64,000 bases of DNA from Euglena gracilis (taxonomy: Eukaryota > Euglenida > Euglenophyceae > Euglenales). Of the stretch, positions 32,090 to 42,262 are shown in pieces. A program made the position numbers and the translations under genes. Every line of letters begins with the position of its first letter. Position 1 is the first letter of the stretch. The notes below the pieces were generated by a model. It had not been told where the DNA came from, did not search any database, and saw only the letters and a list, made by a program, of their open reading frames with translations. Location of the stretch: assembly GCA_039621445.1 (NCBI GenBank), contig CP154955.1, positions 33,711,417-33,775,416 of the forward strand, written 5' to 3'.

Positions 32090-32606
32090 TCAATTGATCT
32101 TGGATGTATAATCTGGTCAATGACTTGAACTTGTTTGCTTGAACTTGTTTGATATTTTGTTTGATTCCCAAATGCAAAACACAATTGAATGCCAAACAAC
32201 AGTGTGTGAACAGAGTGTAAACAGAGTGTAAACAGAGTGTAAAGAACAGAGCCCTGTGCACAGAAAATGTACAATTGGAGGGGGGCTACAGCTGGGGGGG
32301 CTACTTGGTATACTCTGCGCAATTCTTAATGAATTGCGCCATCCCCAGCGCCCACCAAGGGGGTGCGCATGCTTGCGCAAAGCCCAGCAGGGCTTGCGCA
32401 TCCCCCTGGGGGTTGCCTGTTGGCCCCCTCAACCTACCCCCTCCTTTACCTTCCCTTGCCTTGGTCAAACTGGGCTGTGGGGCCCCCTTGGGGGCCATGG
32501 GGGCCTCAAAAGGCCCTTGGGGGGCCTTGGAGTCCCCTCGCGGCCCTTCGTGGCCCCTTTGGGACCCCCCTTGGGGCGGGCACCCTCGGACCGCGCACAA
32601 CCAGGT

Positions 32607-33374
32607 GGCGGCCACATAAGCCATAATAAAATGAAAATGACCGATTTGGGGACATTGGGGAGTTGAGACAGCCCTTTTCCACTTGTGGAATTTTTTCCAT
32701 TTTTGGTTTGAACGTAGGGTGCCCTCCCCCCCCAACACACTTGCACTTCTTTTGACTTGTGCCAAATAAGATGAACGATATAAACAGAGGATGTGTGAAC
32801 AAAAAATGAACTGTGTATGCAATGTACAAATATCAGTGGGCACAGGCTGCCTTGCCAGCCCCAGGAGGATTGGGAGAGGATCCCAAAAAGCACCATACTT
32901 CTCCAGATTTTGGTTCCAAACCCTTTTATAAGGCGCTAATACGGTATTAAACCTTAGGCCACAAAACCCAGGGATCAAAAGCATAGCACTGTATGCGTTA
33001 CGGGCCTGGGCCTTTGAAAATTGAAAAGCTGAATTAAAGCGTCAGCCACTTGGTCAGTGGTGGCTAAATGGGAGGGACCCCCATTTTTTCCAGAATCACC
33101 CATAAAAGTGTAAAGGCACTTTGGTACCTTTCACGCTGGGGTTTCTTCCCAGAAAATCTTTAATGGTTGAGTTTTGTATTTGTTTCCCCTCCAAAATTTG
33201 CCTGAGCAAAACGTGCAAAGGAGGGGCCACCTGTGGGGTGGCATTTCTTTCTCCCCCTCTGCAACTGGTGTAAATCCGCCTGTAGGGGGTGATTTTAGGC
33301 AGGTGGTCCCTGGAACTCTCATTTTTAAATAACTGGGCACACCATGTGGCTGAATCCCAGTAGGGGGTGACCAT
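32607..33374 (-). pseudogene. DIRS copy B: NPP-domain end and partial tyrosine recombinase
   Basis: 33374-33096 encodes MVTPYWDSATW and LLRQILEGKQIQNSTIKDFL. 32984 leftwards encodes MLLIPGFCGLRFNTVLAPYK, ILCLYRSSYL (first catalytic Arg region) and HFIMAYVAATW. The frames are broken between these blocks and the catalytic C-terminus is missing. Confidence 0.8.
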
Positions 33375-33566
33375 AAAAGCTTTGGCCTGGGGAACGTTTT
33401 TTAATCTGGGGAGAAATTTTTGAATCGCTGACCAGTGGGGTTTGCAAAAAGTCCCAACATTGTCCGGTGGACATTGTTAAGCGTCCACGGCTGTGGCTTC
33501 CCAGTGGGGCCACCTGGCCACAAATTGTGGCAGTTTTCTGTTGCCTGGGGAGGCAAAAAGGTCTGT

Positions 33567-33995
33567 TCAAGATTTAGGCAATTTTTGAATTGCTGTTTTA
33601 GCCAGTGAAAAGGTTTTGGCGTCTGGTGAGTGGTCCCCCCTGTCCATTTCCCATCTGCTTATGGGGTCTGCCAGCACTCTTTTGAGGGGACCCCAGTTTA
33701 CTTGGAGATTGACATTTTTCTCCATGCACCATTTGAAAAATGGTCTTAGCATTGTGCTGAACGGGTCTTTCTTGCCCCCCCTTTTGTTAAGTAATAATAT
33801 ATAACCTGATTGTCCTCTGAAAGGGACACAGTTCCTCCTGGCTTGCTGAAACTTTGTACTGTGTTTATGGCAAGCACTTAACTCCTTTACATTGATGTGT
33901 AAAATGGAGTTTTTCTCTCCAAAATTTCCTGGACAATTTTTCCAGTTCGAATGTCCAGCCCCCCCCCATGCATGGGTGCTGCTGTCTGAGTGCAC
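33567..33995 (-). pseudogene. DIRS copy B: RNase H
   Basis: Starts MHSDSSTHAWGG (first catalytic Asp) and has ILHINVKEL and LADPISRWEMD. The middle (SACHKHSTKFQQARRN) is frameshifted relative to copy A. Confidence 0.75.
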
Positions 33996-34186
33996 TCTCC
34001 TGTTGCATTTTGTGGGAATGGGTCGGCCCCCCCAGGTGTCCAGTAAAACTTTTATTTCCTAATTGGGCTTTGATTTCCGAGAATTGGATGTTTTGAATCC
34101 CAGGGGGCTGCAGAGTTTGTAACTAAAAAATTTTCCAGGGCATCTGTAATGCCCTTAGAAAAAGGGCAGGGCATAAAGATTGCACC

Positions 34187-35198
34187 TTATTTGGGCCCAA
34201 ATGGCAGCCAGTTGCCTTTTGACATGTAATCTTTTTGACAGTTTTTCCCAGTTCCTTTAATATTGTTCTGATCTTCTGAGGGGGAACCTGCAGTTTTCCT
34301 TCTTGGAGGCTTAGTTTGAAATCCCAGATGATTTATCACTTGCTGGTGGGCTGCAGGTGGTCTTTTTGACATTTATTTTTCAAACCTGATTTGATTAAAT
34401 CCATGACCACTGTGTTCAGGCGATTTTGCAAAATGTTTTGTGAAAAAAATGTCGTCCAAGTAAATAATATCCTGGATCCCCCTTTTTATCCCAAGCTTTT
34501 TTGAATGTTTTCATAACTGACATGAAAATTTGAGGCATCACATTTAGCCCAAAACATCCTACTTGAAAAACTCCCATGTTTGCCCCCCTACCTGATTCCT
34601 TAGAAATGGCCTTAGGGCCTGGCTTGCTGGGATATGAAAATAGGCACCCTTCAAGTAGATTTTGGCTTCCCAGTGGCCTTTTTCCAGCACTGGAAAATAT
34701 GCTGAATGTGATCCAGCCTGAAAGGCTTTGCTTGGAACTGTTTGATTCAGTTCCCTGCAGTCGCTTATAAACCTCCATTTGTCTGTCCCCCCTCTGGTTT
34801 TGAAATCAGAACCAGGGGATTAAATGTTGGGAGTTCGAATCCCCCACCCTCTTGACGGATCCAGACTTTTCGTAATCCTGCAGTATTTTTTCTGCCTGTT
34901 TCGGGTCTAAATTTGCTCTGGTTTTTGGTGGGTGGATAAGTTTGGGTGATGAACCCAGGGGGTTGAATGCCATCCCTGATGAGTTGACATGTTTCTGGGG
35001 GGGGCATATTTTTTCCACGATTTTAGGCTTTTTTGTAGTCCTTTGATGCAGGGGGTTTCTCCCAATTTCTCCTCCATGGATTTTTAATTTTTGAATGGAT
35101 GATTTTGGGGGGGCTGGGTTGGGGTGTTGACATTGCACCTTAGGGGCCGCTATGGTTTGAGCCTTTGGAAAAGGAAAGTTTTCCTGGGGGGTGTGCAT

Positions 35199-35234
<36 letters not shown>

Positions 35235-35345
35235 TCTCTCTCTCTGGAGGATCTTTTTGTTGAAATGCATACTATAGGGCTTACTGCCCCTGTTTTGCCT
35301 ATCAGGCGTCCTGATGATGATCAATGGTGTTGGTATCCATACCAT
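34187..35345 (-). pseudogene. DIRS copy B: reverse transcriptase, multiply frameshifted
   Basis: Recognisable pieces are GCFGLNVMPQIFMSVMKTF in one frame and DYEKSGSVKRV with LIPWF in another. They align with copy A at 38040-38690. The D-D region falls in a broken stretch (GYYLLGRHFFHKTF). Confidence 0.75.
35201..35248. repeat. CT microsatellite
   Basis: Almost pure (CT)n of about 48 bases inside DIRS copy B. On the coding strand it adds an Arg/Glu run, which is absent from copy A. Confidence 0.95.
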
Positions 35346-36177
35346 AGGGGGGCCTCTGTGGGTCCCCCCTTTTTGAATTCACTGGGGGGTTTGAAGATTG
35401 ATGAATAAATACTTGTGGGGGTCCTTCCCCTTCCCCCTTTCCCCTGTCCTGTTGTGGTTGGGTATTGGTTAAATACAAAGCCCCTGTTGGGCTGCCCTTT
35501 AGCTTCTGGGGGGCCTCTGGAGGTCCACCCCTTGTATGGCTGCCATAGCCCTTGGATTGGCCTCCTTGGCCCAAGTCCCCTTTGTTCTGGCTTCCATGGC
35601 CGGGGCTGTAAGTTCTGGCTTCTTGCCATGCCCAATTAAAATCTGGGGGAGCCCTGTTACTGGGCCTCCCCCTCCCCCCCTGGAATGCAGTTGTGGGCTG
35701 AATTTGAAAAAGATGTTTGGTACAGACCTTTTTTTGCCCCTTCTGTGGGCATCTGCTCCAGACTGGGCCATCTGCTGGCTTCCCAATGTTGTACTGGCCA
35801 CCTTTTCCCTTATTCCATCTTGATAGGTTGGGGGCATTTGCCCTCTGGGCTGGGGCTTTTGCTCTCTGGGCTGGGCCTGCCAATCTTGAAAGGTTTCTGT
35901 ACCCCAATTTGGAATGTAATGGGTTTCGACCCTGGGTTACCCAATGTCTTCCGTTGTCGTCTGGGCTTTTTGCCCACTGTCTGCCACCGTCCATGGCCAT
36001 CACTGTGTGCGGTTGTCTGTTGAAAGTTTTCTGTTGAGATGGGTGGTGGGGGGGAACTGATGGCCACGTTTCGCCACTTTTAAACGGCATCCCCAAGTTC
36101 TCCAGCTGGCTTTCTTGCTCCTCACTTTGTCCAGGTTGTCGAATTGATAATTCCAATTTGTTCCCCACATTCTGCAT
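35302..36177 (-). CDS. DIRS copy B ORF1, Gly/Gln-rich Gag-like protein
   Basis: An open frame of 291 codons from MQNVGNKLELSIRQPGQSEE. Its N-terminal pattern (-QLENLGMPFKSGETWPSVPP) matches copies A and C (LEKLEMRTERGEPWPSLPP; DDLEAQTTCGEPWPPLPP). The C-terminal half is rich in Gly, Gln and Pro and probably binds RNA. No zinc knuckle is present. Confidence 0.6.
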   Translation of the reverse strand: MQNVGNKLELSIRQPGQSEEQESQLENLGMPFKSGETWPSVPPHHPSQQKTFNRQPHTVMAMDGGRQWAKSPDDNGRHWVTQGRNPLHSKLGYRNLSRLAGPAQRAKAPAQRANAPNLSRWNKGKGGQYNIGKPADGPVWSRCPQKGQKKVCTKHLFQIQPTTAFQGGRGRPSNRAPPDFNWAWQEARTYSPGHGSQNKGDLGQGGQSKGYGSHTRGGPPEAPQKLKGSPTGALYLTNTQPQQDRGKGEGEGPPQVFIHQSSNPPVNSKRGDPQRPPYGMDTNTIDHHQDA

Positions 36178-36322
36178 TGACTTCCAATGTCAAATTTGAA
36201 AAAAATTCTTGTATTTGATACTCTTCGGGTTCTACAGGTTCTGAATATTGATATTGTATTGTCTTGATCTCTTCAAACTCTGCTCTTCAAGTGTCTGTCT
36301 TCTTCCGTGTCGACGGGCAATA

Positions 36323-36602
36323 TTGGGAATCAGCGAACTCCGGCGAAGAAAGGCACAGTCAGGTCGTGCTCAGCCCTTCCCCTTGGTGAGATCCCGCCTT
36401 CGCTTCCGGTCTGTTCATGTTTGTGTCTTCGTGCTGCAGCCCTTACAGCCCTGTCGCAGCAGCAAAAGCAGACACCTCGGGCTCCGCACTTTGCCCTTGT
36501 GAGGCCATGCCTTGCTCGCCGGCGGTGTTGTGTGATTGTTCGTTGCGCTGGGTTAGGAGTCCCCGCTTAGTGCCTTTTTTCGCCGGAGTTGGCTGATTCT
36601 TA
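36323..36602. repeat. Shared left terminal repeat of head-to-head DIRS copies A and B
   Basis: GGGAATCAGCGAACTCCGGC at 36323 is mirrored by GCCGGAGTTGGCTGATTC at 36584-36601, so the outer terminal repeat is present in both directions. 36471-36558 matches the DIRS right-side repeats at 40947-41010 and 41574-41665 in reverse orientation. Confidence 0.8.
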
Positions 36603-36715
36603 ATTTGCCCTTCGACACCCAGAAGAAAGGAACAGAGTCTCTAACGAAGGAGAACCAAAAGGAGAAGTCGACAGAATAAGAATATCCAGAAAGACACGAA
36701 CCTGACGAGTGTCAA

Positions 36716-37710
36716 TTGACAAGCCAATTATCAATTTCAAATCTGACTTCAATGAACAATGCTGTGGAGAAGAAATTGGCATCAAACACTCGACGTGAAC
36801 TACCTGGAGCAGCAGTCGCCGCAGCAGCTGGAGAAACTGGAGATGCGGACAGAACGTGGCGAACCGTGGCCGTCCCTTCCCCCCAGATCCCTTCATCAAA
36901 AAATTCCCAGAAAAAAACCCCACCCAGTGACGGCCACGGACTGTGGACTGTGGACTGTGGTCAGAAAGACCAGAACGAGGAAGGAACCACCAGCCCAATA
37001 CGGGCAGAAACATCTGGGCATTGGGGCCCCAAAATCAAGCCAGATGGGTCAACAGAAACCCAAAGGATTCCAGGGGCATGTCCCACAAGCCCAAACAGCT
37101 GCCAGGAGATGGAATCAAGGACAAGGTGGTGGCCATGGAGGCCAATTCCACAAGCATCTCCCCACAGGAAGGGGGAGGAAAGGTCTGTCAAATCCCCCCA
37201 ATTTTTCTAACACAACAACCCCTCCCAAGGGGAAGCAGGGGGGGCACAGCAGCCCCCCCAGATTTCCAGTGGAGCTGGAGACCAAGGTCATGGAGGGGAG
37301 ACCAAGGCCATATGGGCCAGAATTTTGTTCAATTTCATGTGCACGGCCTTGGTGGCCAAGAAGTGCAGGGCCATGGTGGCCAGTTTTCACAGGGCCAGGG
37401 CGGCCAATTTTCACAGGGCCAGGGCGGCCAGTTTTCACAGTGCCATGGAGGCCAGCATTTATCAGGCCAGGGAGGCCAATTGCATCAACAAGGCCATGGG
37501 GGCCAAAGGGGTAGACCAGAAATGGCCCCCCAGAAGCTAAGGTGCAAACCTTATATAAATCAACTACAGCAGCCCCAGGAGGATGCCCCCACAGGGGCAG
37601 TGGAGGACAAGGGGGCAACCCCCCCTCACATTTCTTGTTCAATGCCCATGGCATGGGCAAGCCAAAACAAGGGGGATACCCAAAAAGGGCCCCTATGGTA
37701 TGTCAAATGA
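36716..37710 (+). pseudogene. DIRS copy A ORF1, GHGGQ-repeat protein
   Basis: Two overlapping frames (36759 and 36943 onward) together encode the N-terminal block and then tandem GQGGQFSQ / GHGGQ repeats around 37340-37510 (24-bp DNA unit). Copy C has a shorter version (QGHGGHYLQGQGGQ). Probably a Gag-like RNA-binding protein; interrupted here by a frameshift. Confidence 0.65.
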
Positions 37711-38690
37711 CAACACCAATGACAAAGTGGAGGAACAGAGAGCCTTTGAGAAGAGCATGCACACCCCCCCAGCATCCCTTACAGAATGTTCAATCCCCAG
37801 GGGCACCAGGGGTGCCATGTCCAACACCCACCACCCAACCCCCAGAAAACAAATTGATTGGGGAAATAAATTCCATGGAGGAAAAATGGGGAGACACCCC
37901 CCTACACCAGAGACTGCAAAAAAGTATAAAATGGTGGCAGAAAAATGCCCTCCTAGCAACCTGCCAACTTATAAAGAATGGCATTCAACCCCCTTGGGTC
38001 AACCCCCCAAAATTGTCCACGCATCCAAAAACCAGAGCCAACCTGGACCTGAAACAGGCAGAAAAAATCCTTACGGATTACGAAAAATCAGGGACCATAA
38101 AGAGGGTTCAGGATTCAGGAACCCAGCATCTAATTCCCTGGTTCTTAATTTCAAAACCAGAGGGGGGGCAAACGAAGTGGAGATTCATAAGCGACTGCAG
38201 GGAAATAAACCAAAAATTCCCTGTGAAACCCTTCAAATTAGATCACATTCAAAACATTTTCACAGTTTTGGAGAAAGGCCAATGGGCAGCCAAAATCGAC
38301 CTGAAAGACGCATATTTTCATATTCCCGTGAACCCAACCTTAAAACTCTTTCTGAGGCATCAGGTGGGGGGACAAACTTGGGAGTTCCAAGCAGGCTGTT
38401 TTGGCCTAAATGTGATGCCACAAATTTTTATGTCAGTCATGAAGACATTCGAAAAACGTTGGAGGAAAAAAGGAATCCAGGTTTTTATTTACCTGGACGA
38501 CATTTTATTGGTTGCCCCCACCAAAAATATTTTGCAAAAACACCTGAACAAGGTTGTCAGAGACCTAATCCATTCAGGGTTCAAAATAAATGTCAAAAAA
38601 TCAGCCCTAGAACCCACACAAGTTGTAAACCATTTGGGCTTCCAGTTAAATTTCCAAGAGGGAAAATTGCAAATTCCCCCCAGAAGGTGA
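37542..38690 (+). pseudogene. DIRS copy A reverse transcriptase
   Basis: Clear RT blocks: WRFISDCREINQKFP, WAAKIDLKDAYFHIPV (first Asp), AGCFGLNVMPQIFMSVM and the catalytic IYLDDILLV, then VNHLGFQLNF. The frame stops at 38690 because a C run (CCCCCC) has one base fewer than in copy C at 63440. The RT-RNase H connection continues in another frame to about 38935, where an extra G restores it. Confidence 0.9.
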
Positions 38691-38969
38691 AAACAATAAA
38701 AAAGGAGCTGGGAAAAATAGTGAAAAAAGATTTCATGTCGAAAAGGCAGTCAGCTGCCATTTTGGGCCAAATCAGGTGCAACCTCATGGCCCTGCCCTTC
38801 TTAAGGGCTTTCACAGACTGCCTAACAAAATTTTTGGTCACCAAATCTGCAGCCCCATGGTATTCAAAGCATGCTATTTCAAAGGACATAAAAGCCCAAC
38901 TGAGGGAAATAAAAAATCTGTTGGACACCTGGGGGGGGCAGACCTTTCCCCCAAAATGCAACAAGGGAG

Positions 38970-39359
38970 TTGCATTCAGACAGCAGCACCCATGCCTGGG
39001 GGGGGCTGGACATCCACACAGGAGAAATTGTCCAGGAGTTTTGGAGAGAAAACTCCATTTTGCATATCAACGTAAAAGAATTACGTGCAGCCATCAACAC
39101 AGTGAAAAGTCTCAGCACACCTGGGGAAACAATGTCCCTTTCAGTGGACAATCAGGTAATCTATTATTACCTGACAAAGGGGGGGGGCAGAAAGGACCCT
39201 TTCAACAGCCTTCTAAGGCCATTTTTCAAATGGTGCATAGAAAAAAGTTCGAATCTACAAGTAAATTGGGTTCCTTCACAGGAATGCTTGGCAGACCCCA
39301 TAAGCAGATGGGAGTCAGACAGGGGGGATTACTGGACCCCCAGCTCTTTCAATGGCTAA
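38970..39359 (+). pseudogene. DIRS copy A RNase H
   Basis: MHSDSSTHAWGGLDI (first Asp), ILHINVKELRAAIN (Glu), SVDNQVIYYYL (Asp) and CLADPISRWES (last Asp) are all present. The frame ends at TAA 39357-39359, overlapping the ATG of the recombinase frame at 39352. Confidence 0.85.
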
Positions 39360-39826
39360 GGCAGCATTTCAAAGGTTTCATAAATTTGGAAACAGACTTA
39401 TTTGCCTCCCCAGGCAACAAACAACTGCCCAATTTTGTGGCCAGGTGGCCCCACTGGGAGGCCAGGGCAGCGGATGCCCTCCAATGTCCCCTGGACAACA
39501 TGGGGGGACTTTATGCAAACCCCCCTTGGTCAATCATTCAGAAATTTCTCCCACGATTGAGAATGTTTCCCCAGACCAAAGTTTTGATGGTCACCCCCTT
39601 TTGGGATTCTGCCACATGGTGGCCCCAATTAATAAAGATGAAAGTGCCAGGAACCCCCTGCCTGAAGATCACCCCTTACAAGGGCATGTTCACCAATTGC
39701 AGGGGGGAAAAAATGCCACCCCCCAGATGGCCCCTCCTTTGCATGATTTGCTCAGGAAAATACTGGAGGGGAAACAAATACAGAATAAATCCATTGAGGA
39801 TCTCCTGGCGAGAAACCCCAGTTTAA
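39340..39826 (+). pseudogene. DIRS copy A NPP methyltransferase-like domain
   Basis: In a frame different from RNase H and from the recombinase: FINLETDLFASPGNKQL, GLYANPPWSIIQKFL, VLMVTPFWDSATWWPQL and RWPLLCMICSG. This is the domain usually found between RNase H and recombinase in DIRS elements. It overlaps the start of the recombinase ORF for over 400 bases. Confidence 0.8.
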
Positions 39827-40950
39827 AGCGGTATCAGAGTTCCTTTGCATTATTATGGGTTATTTTGGACAAAATGGGGATACCCCCCCCTCAAGCCACA
39901 ACTGACCAAGTGGCTGACGCTTTAGTACAGTTATTTCAGTTTTCCAAGGCCCAGGCACGTAATGCCTACAGTGCTATGCTTTTAATTCCTGGGTTTGGTG
40001 GTTTGAGATTCCACACCATGTTGGCCCCTTACAAGAGGCTTTGGAATCAAAATCTGGAAAAACATGGCGCTTTTTGGGATCCCCTCCCAATCCTCCTGGG
40101 GCTGGCCCAAGCCCCCTTTCCATCTGATGTATGCACATTGCGCACACAGCTGATTTTTTGCTCCAGAATTCTCTGTTTATATCGGTTTTCTGATTTGGAG
40201 AGAATCAAACGAACCACCAGTGTGTTGGGCAAGGCTCCCTACATTAAAATTAAGCGTAAAGGCCAGAAATTCCATAAATGGGAGAGAGTTGTTTCACTTC
40301 CAAAGTGCCCACAGATAAGTCCCTTTCATTTAATGATGGCTTATGTGGCTGCAACCCGATTTAACGTAAAGCCTGGGGGTCCCCTTCTGATTTCACTAAA
40401 ACCCCCCTTCAAAGCCATAAGTGCTGATACCATTGCTTCAATAACCAAACATTTTTTATCTCAACATGGGGTACCACCCCAGGTGTGGGGGGCACACTCC
40501 ACCAGAGGGGCTGGAGTTGGTTTGCTCAAAAAATTGGGCCTTTCTGCCCAAGAAGTTTGTGAAATTGGCCAGTGGAGGGGGGTGGAGGCTTTTACAGCCC
40601 ACTATCAACGACTTGGTGCCCAAGGTACCCTGGAAAATGCCCTGGCCCCCCTAATTTCAGTGCACAATCTGGCCTCACAAGGGCAAAGTGCGGAGCCCGA
40701 GGTGTCTCGTACTCCCTCGATGAAAACCGACCAGGGAGGAAGGGACACCGAGGGTGAAGCACAAAGACCTTGTGAGCCCGACCGCCCCACCCGTAAAAGA
40801 AAATTTGTCTTCAAAAGCCCTCGGTCAGAAAATGGGGGCCAGGGGGGGCAGAGGGGGGGGACACCCCCCAGGGACAAGAAGCCACGTCGCCAAGTCGGAG
40901 CAGCATCGTCAGCCAACTCCGGCGAGGCGGCACTAAGCAGGGACTCCTAA
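39352..40950 (+). CDS. DIRS copy A tyrosine recombinase
   Basis: An uninterrupted 532-codon frame. The first 130 or so codons overlap the NPP domain out of frame. The recombinase starts near LLRKILEGKQIQNKS and has the catalytic set: Arg in ILCLYRFSDLERI, the H-x-x-R box in VWGAHSTRGAGVG, and the nucleophile Tyr in FTAHYQRLG. It would integrate circular cDNA without target duplication. The C-terminal tail is translated from the right-end repeat. Confidence 0.9.
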   Translation: MAKAAFQRFHKFGNRLICLPRQQTTAQFCGQVAPLGGQGSGCPPMSPGQHGGTLCKPPLVNHSEISPTIENVSPDQSFDGHPLLGFCHMVAPINKDESARNPLPEDHPLQGHVHQLQGGKNATPQMAPPLHDLLRKILEGKQIQNKSIEDLLARNPSLKRYQSSFALLWVILDKMGIPPPQATTDQVADALVQLFQFSKAQARNAYSAMLLIPGFGGLRFHTMLAPYKRLWNQNLEKHGAFWDPLPILLGLAQAPFPSDVCTLRTQLIFCSRILCLYRFSDLERIKRTTSVLGKAPYIKIKRKGQKFHKWERVVSLPKCPQISPFHLMMAYVAATRFNVKPGGPLLISLKPPFKAISADTIASITKHFLSQHGVPPQVWGAHSTRGAGVGLLKKLGLSAQEVCEIGQWRGVEAFTAHYQRLGAQGTLENALAPLISVHNLASQGQSAEPEVSRTPSMKTDQGGRDTEGEAQRPCEPDRPTRKRKFVFKSPRSENGGQGGQRGGTPPRDKKPRRQVGAASSANSGEAALSRDS

Positions 40951-41075
40951 CCCAGCGCAACGAACAATCACACAACACCGCCGGCGAGCAAGGCATGGCC
41001 TCACAAGGTCTTTGTGCTTCGCCCTCGGTGTCCCTTCCTCCCTGGTCGGTTTTCCTCGAGGGAGTACGAAACAAC
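40671..41075. repeat. DIRS copy A right end with internal complementary region
   Basis: 40706-40773 and 41013-41070 are reverse complements (ACTCCCTCGA... against ...TCGAGGGAGT, and CACCGAGGGTGAAGCACAAA against TTTGTGCTTCGCCCTCGGTG). Between them lies the terminal repeat in reverse orientation. DIRS elements use such complementary end sequences to copy their termini through a circular intermediate. Confidence 0.75.
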
Positions 41076-42126
41076 ATCGTCCTCGAAGCTCCAACAAAAC
41101 TACGAAGATGAATTCTATTGAGGAGGTCGCTCAGAAGCTCATTGCAGGAGCTCAAGTTACTTGGGGATTTTCCTGCTCCACGTGAAGCTCGCTCACGCAC
41201 TGCCCCCCCACCTGACGGCCCGCCTGGACCTGGCGACGACGGTCTTGGCTGCTGGCGGGGCTTGGAACGGTGCCAATTGTTCGTCTTCAAAAGCTTCAAA
41301 ACGACTTTGGGACGCCATTCGGCTTCCCTTGGTGCAAGCTTAGCACCTGGAGTACAAGAAAGCTTGGTTGATGGCCTTGAGTTTGGCCTGGGGGGTGGAC
41401 TGCCCAACCCCCATTGCCCTTCCTGACCGTGACGCAGCGTTCCACCTGATGGAAGCAATCACCCTGAACCCACAGACCCCGAAGAAAAGTCTCAAGACAC
41501 CCCTGCTCCTCAGCCTGAAGCTCTCCCTTGGGAAAAAGTGGTGGAACCGTTACCCGGCACAAAGGGGGGGGCACCTCACCCAGCACAACGAACAATCGTG
41601 CAGCGCCACCGGCGAGCAAGGCATGGCCTCACAATGGCAAAAGTGCGGAGCCCGAGGTGTCTTTCCCCCCCCACAGGGGGCGGTACCCTCAGGACCACTG
41701 ACGGTGGAGTTCCGGGCGCCCGCGACGGGGGGCCCCCCCGGACCCCCCAGGTCTTCAAAATAACCTCATCTTGTGGTGAAAAATTTTTGCCAAGAATTGC
41801 GGGACTCCCCCCCAGGACAGGGTGGGAAACTGGCCGTAAGTGGATTCAATACCATGACGCTGTGGCATTTGTCCTTGCCCTGGGCGGGTCCTCTCAAACC
41901 CCCGGCCCCCATTTTCTGCAAACCGAAAGCTTTTGGAGACAAATCTCTATTGCCGTCCTTTGCCGTCCAGCCCTTCTGTCGGCTGCCAAAATAAATAAAA
42001 CTCATCATGGGTGTCCGGAGCTGGAAAACACTGTGCAACCCCAACCAGTTGAGCAATCATCCTTTTGGAATGGAGGATATGTCAAAAATGCATTTTTCTG
42101 GCTTGGAAGTCTGTGACAAGGTTGCG
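41076..42126. other. Region between DIRS copy A and IMPDH
   Basis: No gene is supported. 41574-41665 is another DIRS terminal-repeat fragment (CAAGGCATGGCCTCACAATG ... GCGGAGCCCGAGGTGTCT), so part of this block is an older DIRS remnant. Confidence 0.6.
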
Positions 42127-42262
42127 TCAGCTGGCACCGGGTCCACTAGAATACAGCCTCTTCTTGTACGAATGCAATCCATGAACTCCACCTTCATATT
42201 GGGCCGATGCGGTGCGGTACTCAAACCGCACCTCACCCTTCGCACAAGCAGCCCGCAAATCT
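42127..42262 (-). CDS. IMPDH: IMPDH exon 11 (C-terminal)
   Basis: Encodes [34 protein letters not shown] and [12 protein letters not shown], then TGA. The 5' edge is uncertain by a few bases. Confidence 0.85.

Larger units (their letters stand above)
21125..32605 (-). mobile_element. Ty3/gypsy chromovirus, damaged
   Basis: Reads on the minus strand as 5' leader (32605-32090), coiled-coil Gag N-terminus, Gag core, zinc knuckles, an NPP-motif domain, protease-RT, RNase H-integrase and chromodomain. The order protease-RT-RNase H-integrase and the C-terminal chromodomain place it among chromoviruses. Several frameshifts, a deletion in RNase H and a lost 5' LTR (cut by the DIRS element at about 32605) make it inactive as read. 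Confidence 0.9.
32607..36602 (-). mobile_element. DIRS-like retrotransposon copy B, truncated and mutated
   Basis: Reads leftwards: Gly/Gln-rich ORF1 (35302-36177), RT (about 35000-34190), RNase H (33567-33995), NPP domain and tyrosine recombinase (33374-32607). The recombinase stops after the MAYVAAT segment, so its H-x-x-R and Tyr motifs and the right terminal repeat are lost at the junction with the chromovirus leader at about 32605. Confidence 0.85.
36471..41075 (+). mobile_element. DIRS-like tyrosine-recombinase retrotransposon copy A
   Basis: Order: inverted terminal repeat, Gly/Gln-rich ORF1, RT, RNase H, NPP methyltransferase-like domain, tyrosine recombinase overlapping it in another frame, then a right end with an inverted-repeat arrangement. 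No LTRs, integrase or protease, as expected for DIRS. Nearly complete, but with at least two single-base frameshifts at C/G runs. Confidence 0.9.

Noticed and set aside
21125-32605. LTR pair for the chromovirus
   Set aside because: The 5' side is cut at about 32605, and I could not match leader sequence to the 3' flank at 19.8-21.1 kb, so no LTR is claimed.
35201-35248. CRISPR-like or coding repeat
   Set aside because: Simple (CT)n microsatellite with no spacers. No CRISPR array or bacterial-type operon exists in the window.
37583-39826. Single 747-codon DIRS protein
   Set aside because: The frame is open but switches between out-of-frame and in-frame segments of RT, connection and NPP domain. 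Only the connection (about 38690-38935) and 39340-39826 parts are the true frame.
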